Part shown: positions 4,916 through 5,887 of the stretch, piece by piece
Numbering within the stretch: the first letter of the stretch is position 1
How the letters are laid out: each line of letters starts with the position of its first letter
DNA from: Bacillota bacterium
GTDB taxonomy: Bacteria; Bacillota_A; Clostridia; Clostridiales; Clostridiaceae
Direction of reading: 5' to 3'
Assembly (NCBI GenBank): GCA_021837545.1
Contig: JAKBFR010000135.1
Coordinates: 1-5,887, forward strand
DNA: 5,887 nt
Notes under the pieces: generated by a model
Seen by the model: only the letters and a program-made list of their open reading frames with translations
What the model was told of the DNA's origin: nothing
Databases searched by the model: none
Made by a program: the position numbers and the translations under genes

Positions 4916-5887
4916 GTGAAAAACATTATTTATATTACTGGACATAGAAATCCAGATACAGATTCTATTTGCTCTGCTATTGCCTATGCAGAGTTTAAAA
5001 ATAAAACAGGAAAAATTCCTGCAACGCCTATAAGATTAGGTGAAATTAATAGAGAAACACAATTTATTCTTAATTACTTTAATGTAGAGGAGCCTGAGCT
5101 TGTAACTACAGTTAAAACACAGATTTCTGATTTAGACATTGATATTGTAGCTCCTATTTCACCAGATATCTCTCTAAAAATGGCCTGGTCCATCATGAAA
5201 AAAAATGATATTAAGACTCTTCCTGTTATAGACGAAAATGAGCGATTAGCTGGTGTGGCTTCAGTTTCAAATCTTGCTTCAAGCTATTTAGATATTTGGG
5301 ACAATTCTATTCTTGCCAAAAGCAATACAACTCTTGAAAATATTTTAGATACTCTATCAGCTAAATGTGTATACAAACCAGAAGAAACTTTTAGAATAAC
5401 TGGTAAGATTATTGTAGCTGCTATGCATCCAGACAGCACAAAATCTGTAATTGAACCTGGTGATATTGCAATATGTGGAGATAGAGAAGACTCCCAGCAT
5501 TTGATAATTAGTTCTAAAGCTTCTCTTGTAATAATTACAGGAAACCATTCTCCAACTGATGAAATTATTAAACTTGCAAAAACTCATAACTGTACAATTA
5601 TAATAACTCCTTTTGATACTTTTACAGCCTCTAGACTAATAACTCAAAGTATTCCTATAAGTTATGTTATGACTAAAAAAAATGTTATGAGCTTTAATAC
5701 AGAGGATTTTGTTGATGAAATAAAGGACATCATGCTTGAGACTAGGTATAGAAGTTATCCAGTTATTGATGAAAATAACAAAGTTATTGGAAGTGTATCC
5801 AGATATCATTTAATATCACAAAACAGAAAAAAGGTTATACTTTTAGATCATAATGAAAAAACTCAATCTGTTCTAGGTTTAGAGGAT
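4916..5887 (+). CDS. ppaC: Manganese-dependent family II inorganic pyrophosphatase with CBS and DRTGG domains (partial)
   Basis: The first 324 residues of a soluble enzyme that hydrolyses pyrophosphate to two phosphates; the 3' end lies outside the window. The DHH domain begins with GHRNPDTDS (9-17), giving metal ligands H10, D14 and D16. It is interrupted by a regulatory insert: CBS1 (about 76-130), a DRTGG domain (about 145-245, with GDREDSQ at 188-194) and CBS2 (about 250-303). The DHH domain resumes with LLDHNE (309-314). Known clostridial CBS-pyrophosphatases are about 550 residues, need Mn2+ or Co2+, and are inhibited by AMP/ADP and activated by ATP or diadenosine polyphosphates. The missing part should hold the rest of the DHH domain and DHHA2. 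GTG 4916 is chosen for its AGGAGG site and because MKNIIYITGH is the usual family start. Its leader carries two tandem hairpins related to one in the divergent ATPase leader, which suggests shared control. Confidence 0.94.
   Translation, partial: MKNIIYITGHRNPDTDSICSAIAYAEFKNKTGKIPATPIRLGEINRETQFILNYFNVEEPELVTTVKTQISDLDIDIVAPISPDISLKMAWSIMKKNDIKTLPVIDENERLAGVASVSNLASSYLDIWDNSILAKSNTTLENILDTLSAKCVYKPEETFRITGKIIVAAMHPDSTKSVIEPGDIAICGDREDSQHLIISSKASLVIITGNHSPTDEIIKLAKTHNCTIIITPFDTFTASRLITQSIPISYVMTKKNVMSFNTEDFVDEIKDIMLETRYRSYPVIDENNKVIGSVSRYHLISQNRKKVILLDHNEKTQSVLGLED

Noticed and set aside
5357..5587. Minus-strand 76-codon open frame
   Set aside because: Antisense within the DRTGG region of the pyrophosphatase, with Cys/Tyr/Asn/Phe-rich composition unlike a real protein.

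Overview
The window is AT-rich (long A/T runs between genes, A/T-ending codons) and has strong AGGAGG-type ribosome binding sites. Its proteins are typical of low-GC anaerobic Firmicutes: a CBS/DRTGG-type family II pyrophosphatase, a Lon-like AAA_32 protein and a SERCA-like P-type ATPase. A Clostridium or close relative is the best inference; the species cannot be read from this sequence.

Layout. (1) 1-1155, minus strand: the first 385 codons of a Lon-related protein, running off the left edge before its protease domain. (2) 1156-1405: a short AT-rich divergent intergenic region with a good promoter (TTGAGT, 17 nt, TATAAT) for the next gene. (3) 1406-1819, plus strand: a 137-residue, very basic protein of unknown function whose predicted strand order resembles an OB fold. 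It ends in a perfect 15-bp hairpin that can terminate transcription in both directions. (4) 1871-1974: a compact, relatively GC-rich, hairpin-forming segment of unknown class, in the 3' region of the next gene. (5) 1980-4595, minus strand: a complete 871-residue cation-transporting P-type ATPase of the calcium-pump type. (6) 4596-4915: a divergent control region. (7) 4916-5887, plus strand: the first 324 codons of a manganese-type inorganic pyrophosphatase with a CBS-DRTGG-CBS regulatory insert, running off the right edge.

The most unusual part is the 4596-4915 control region. A palindromic element built on GATAACAATT / AATTGTTATC occurs twice in tandem in the pyrophosphatase leader and once, in the opposite orientation, in the ATPase leader. 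Each copy therefore points the same way relative to its own gene. The resemblance runs for about 60 nt, through an AAGGGGG ribosome-binding-like site and to the start region of each gene, so the two leaders look like duplicated copies of one control cassette. The outer stem changes in a paired way (GGGG/CCCC against GAGA/TCTC) and a 2-3 nt bulge stays on the same side. This suggests a shared regulator (operator or structured RNA) linking a divalent-cation pump to a divalent-cation-dependent pyrophosphatase. The link to metal or energy status is inference.
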